From: Bacteroidales bacterium
GTDB lineage: Bacteria > Bacteroidota > Bacteroidia > Bacteroidales > UBA932
NCBI GenBank assembly: GCA_017556665.1
Contig: JAFYMJ010000187.1
Coordinates: forward strand, 1 to 7,257
Direction of reading: 5' to 3'
Length of the DNA stretch: 7,257 bases
Made by a program: the position numbers and the translations under genes
In this document: positions 6,790-7,257 of the stretch, one piece after another
How positions within the stretch are numbered: the first letter of the stretch is position 1
Layout of the letters: each line of letters opens with the position of its first letter
Notes under the pieces: generated by a model
The model's database searches: none
What the model was told of the DNA's origin: nothing
What the model saw: only the letters and a program-made list of their open reading frames with translations

Positions 6790-7257
6790 ATGAGAAAACA
6801 GGGATACATATCTATAGAGGGGGCCAGAGCCAATAACCTTAAGAACATATCGGTCAAAATTCCACATGGAAAGCTGGTTGTAATTTCAGGGTTGTCGGGA
6901 AGTGGAAAATCTTCACTTGCCTTTGAAACTCTTTTTGCCGAAGGTCAGAGAAGGTTTGCACAGAGTCTCTCTTCTTTTGCCAGACAATTCCTGGGAAGGA
7001 TGAGCAAACCGGCAGTAGACAAAATAGAGGGAATCCCCCCTGCCATTGCAATTGAGCAGAAAGTAAATACCAGAAATCCAAGGTCAACAGTTGGGACCAC
7101 AACAGAAATCTATGATTATCTGCGACTTCTTTTTGCCAGAATTGGCCGCACATATTCACCTGTTTCGGGGAACGAGGTAAAGTGCGAAAATGTTGCAGAT
7201 GTTGTCAGCTACATTACAAAATTCAATAATGTAACGGAAGAGAACTTTACTGCATAC
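6790..7257 (+). CDS. uvrA: UvrABC system protein A, N-terminal 156 residues (3' end outside window)
   Basis: UvrA is the ABC-type ATPase dimer that scans DNA for bulky lesions and loads UvrB. The visible part holds the start of the first nucleotide-binding domain. It shows the GARANNLKN signature (11-19), Walker [10 protein letters not shown] (34-42), FAEGQRRF (49-56), ARQFLGRM (64-71), then [12 protein letters not shown] and [13 protein letters not shown], the segment that leads into the UvrB-binding and insertion region. A typical UvrA is about 940 residues, so roughly five sixths lie beyond the window. The ATG follows the RSH stop TAG directly (0 nt), and no Shine-Dalgarno is seen, which implies translational coupling. 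The common YVESLSAYARQF stretch reads [12 protein letters not shown] here. Bacteroidota can carry more than one UvrA, and this one could be a paralogue, but linkage to uvrB favours the main copy. Confidence 0.96.
   Translation, partial: MRKQGYISIEGARANNLKNISVKIPHGKLVVISGLSGSGKSSLAFETLFAEGQRRFAQSLSSFARQFLGRMSKPAVDKIEGIPPAIAIEQKVNTRNPRSTVGTTTEIYDYLRLLFARIGRTYSPVSGNEVKCENVADVVSYITKFNNVTEENFTAY

Noticed and set aside
6441..6857. A 138-codon open frame on the - strand spanning the RSH 3' end and uvrA start
   Set aside because: It lies antisense to strongly recognisable ACT-domain and UvrA coding sequence, and its translation is Cys/Phe/Leu-rich with no domain pattern. It is a codon-bias shadow.

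Overview
This window looks like an ordinary chromosomal segment of a low-GC Bacteroidota (Bacteroidetes), probably Bacteroidales. The inference rests on A-rich leaders that mostly lack a Shine-Dalgarno sequence, and on a UvrA N-terminus of the form I associate with this phylum ([31 protein letters not shown]). All genes are on the + strand and read without frameshifts. No tRNA, rRNA, CRISPR array, insertion sequence or phage gene was seen.

Left part (1-1021): the 3' portion of a DUF1232 (YkvA-like) gene is followed after 21 nt by a small cytosolic von Willebrand factor A protein with a complete MIDAS metal site. Their cellular roles are not known from sequence. An 89-nt gap (1022-1110) follows. 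It holds a perfect 9-bp inverted repeat and a weak Bacteroidota-type promoter candidate.

Right part (1111-7257): four genes are packed with essentially no spacing and are very likely one operon. They are an exported N-acetylmuramoyl-L-alanine amidase (Amidase_3), uvrB, a long RelA/SpoT homologue and the start of uvrA, which runs off the window. The junctions are TAATG (amidase/uvrB, 1-nt overlap), a 14-nt overlap (uvrB/RSH) and direct abutment (RSH/uvrA, TAG then ATG). UvrA and UvrB are the damage-recognition and verification subunits of nucleotide excision repair. The RSH protein makes (p)ppGpp in the stringent response. The amidase cleaves the peptide stems from peptidoglycan in the periplasm.

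The two points most worth following are the placement of a long stringent-response synthetase between uvrB and uvrA under apparent translational coupling, and the erosion of that protein's HD hydrolase site while the synthetase, TGS, zinc-finger and ACT regions look intact. I did not find convincing evidence of a wholly new system.
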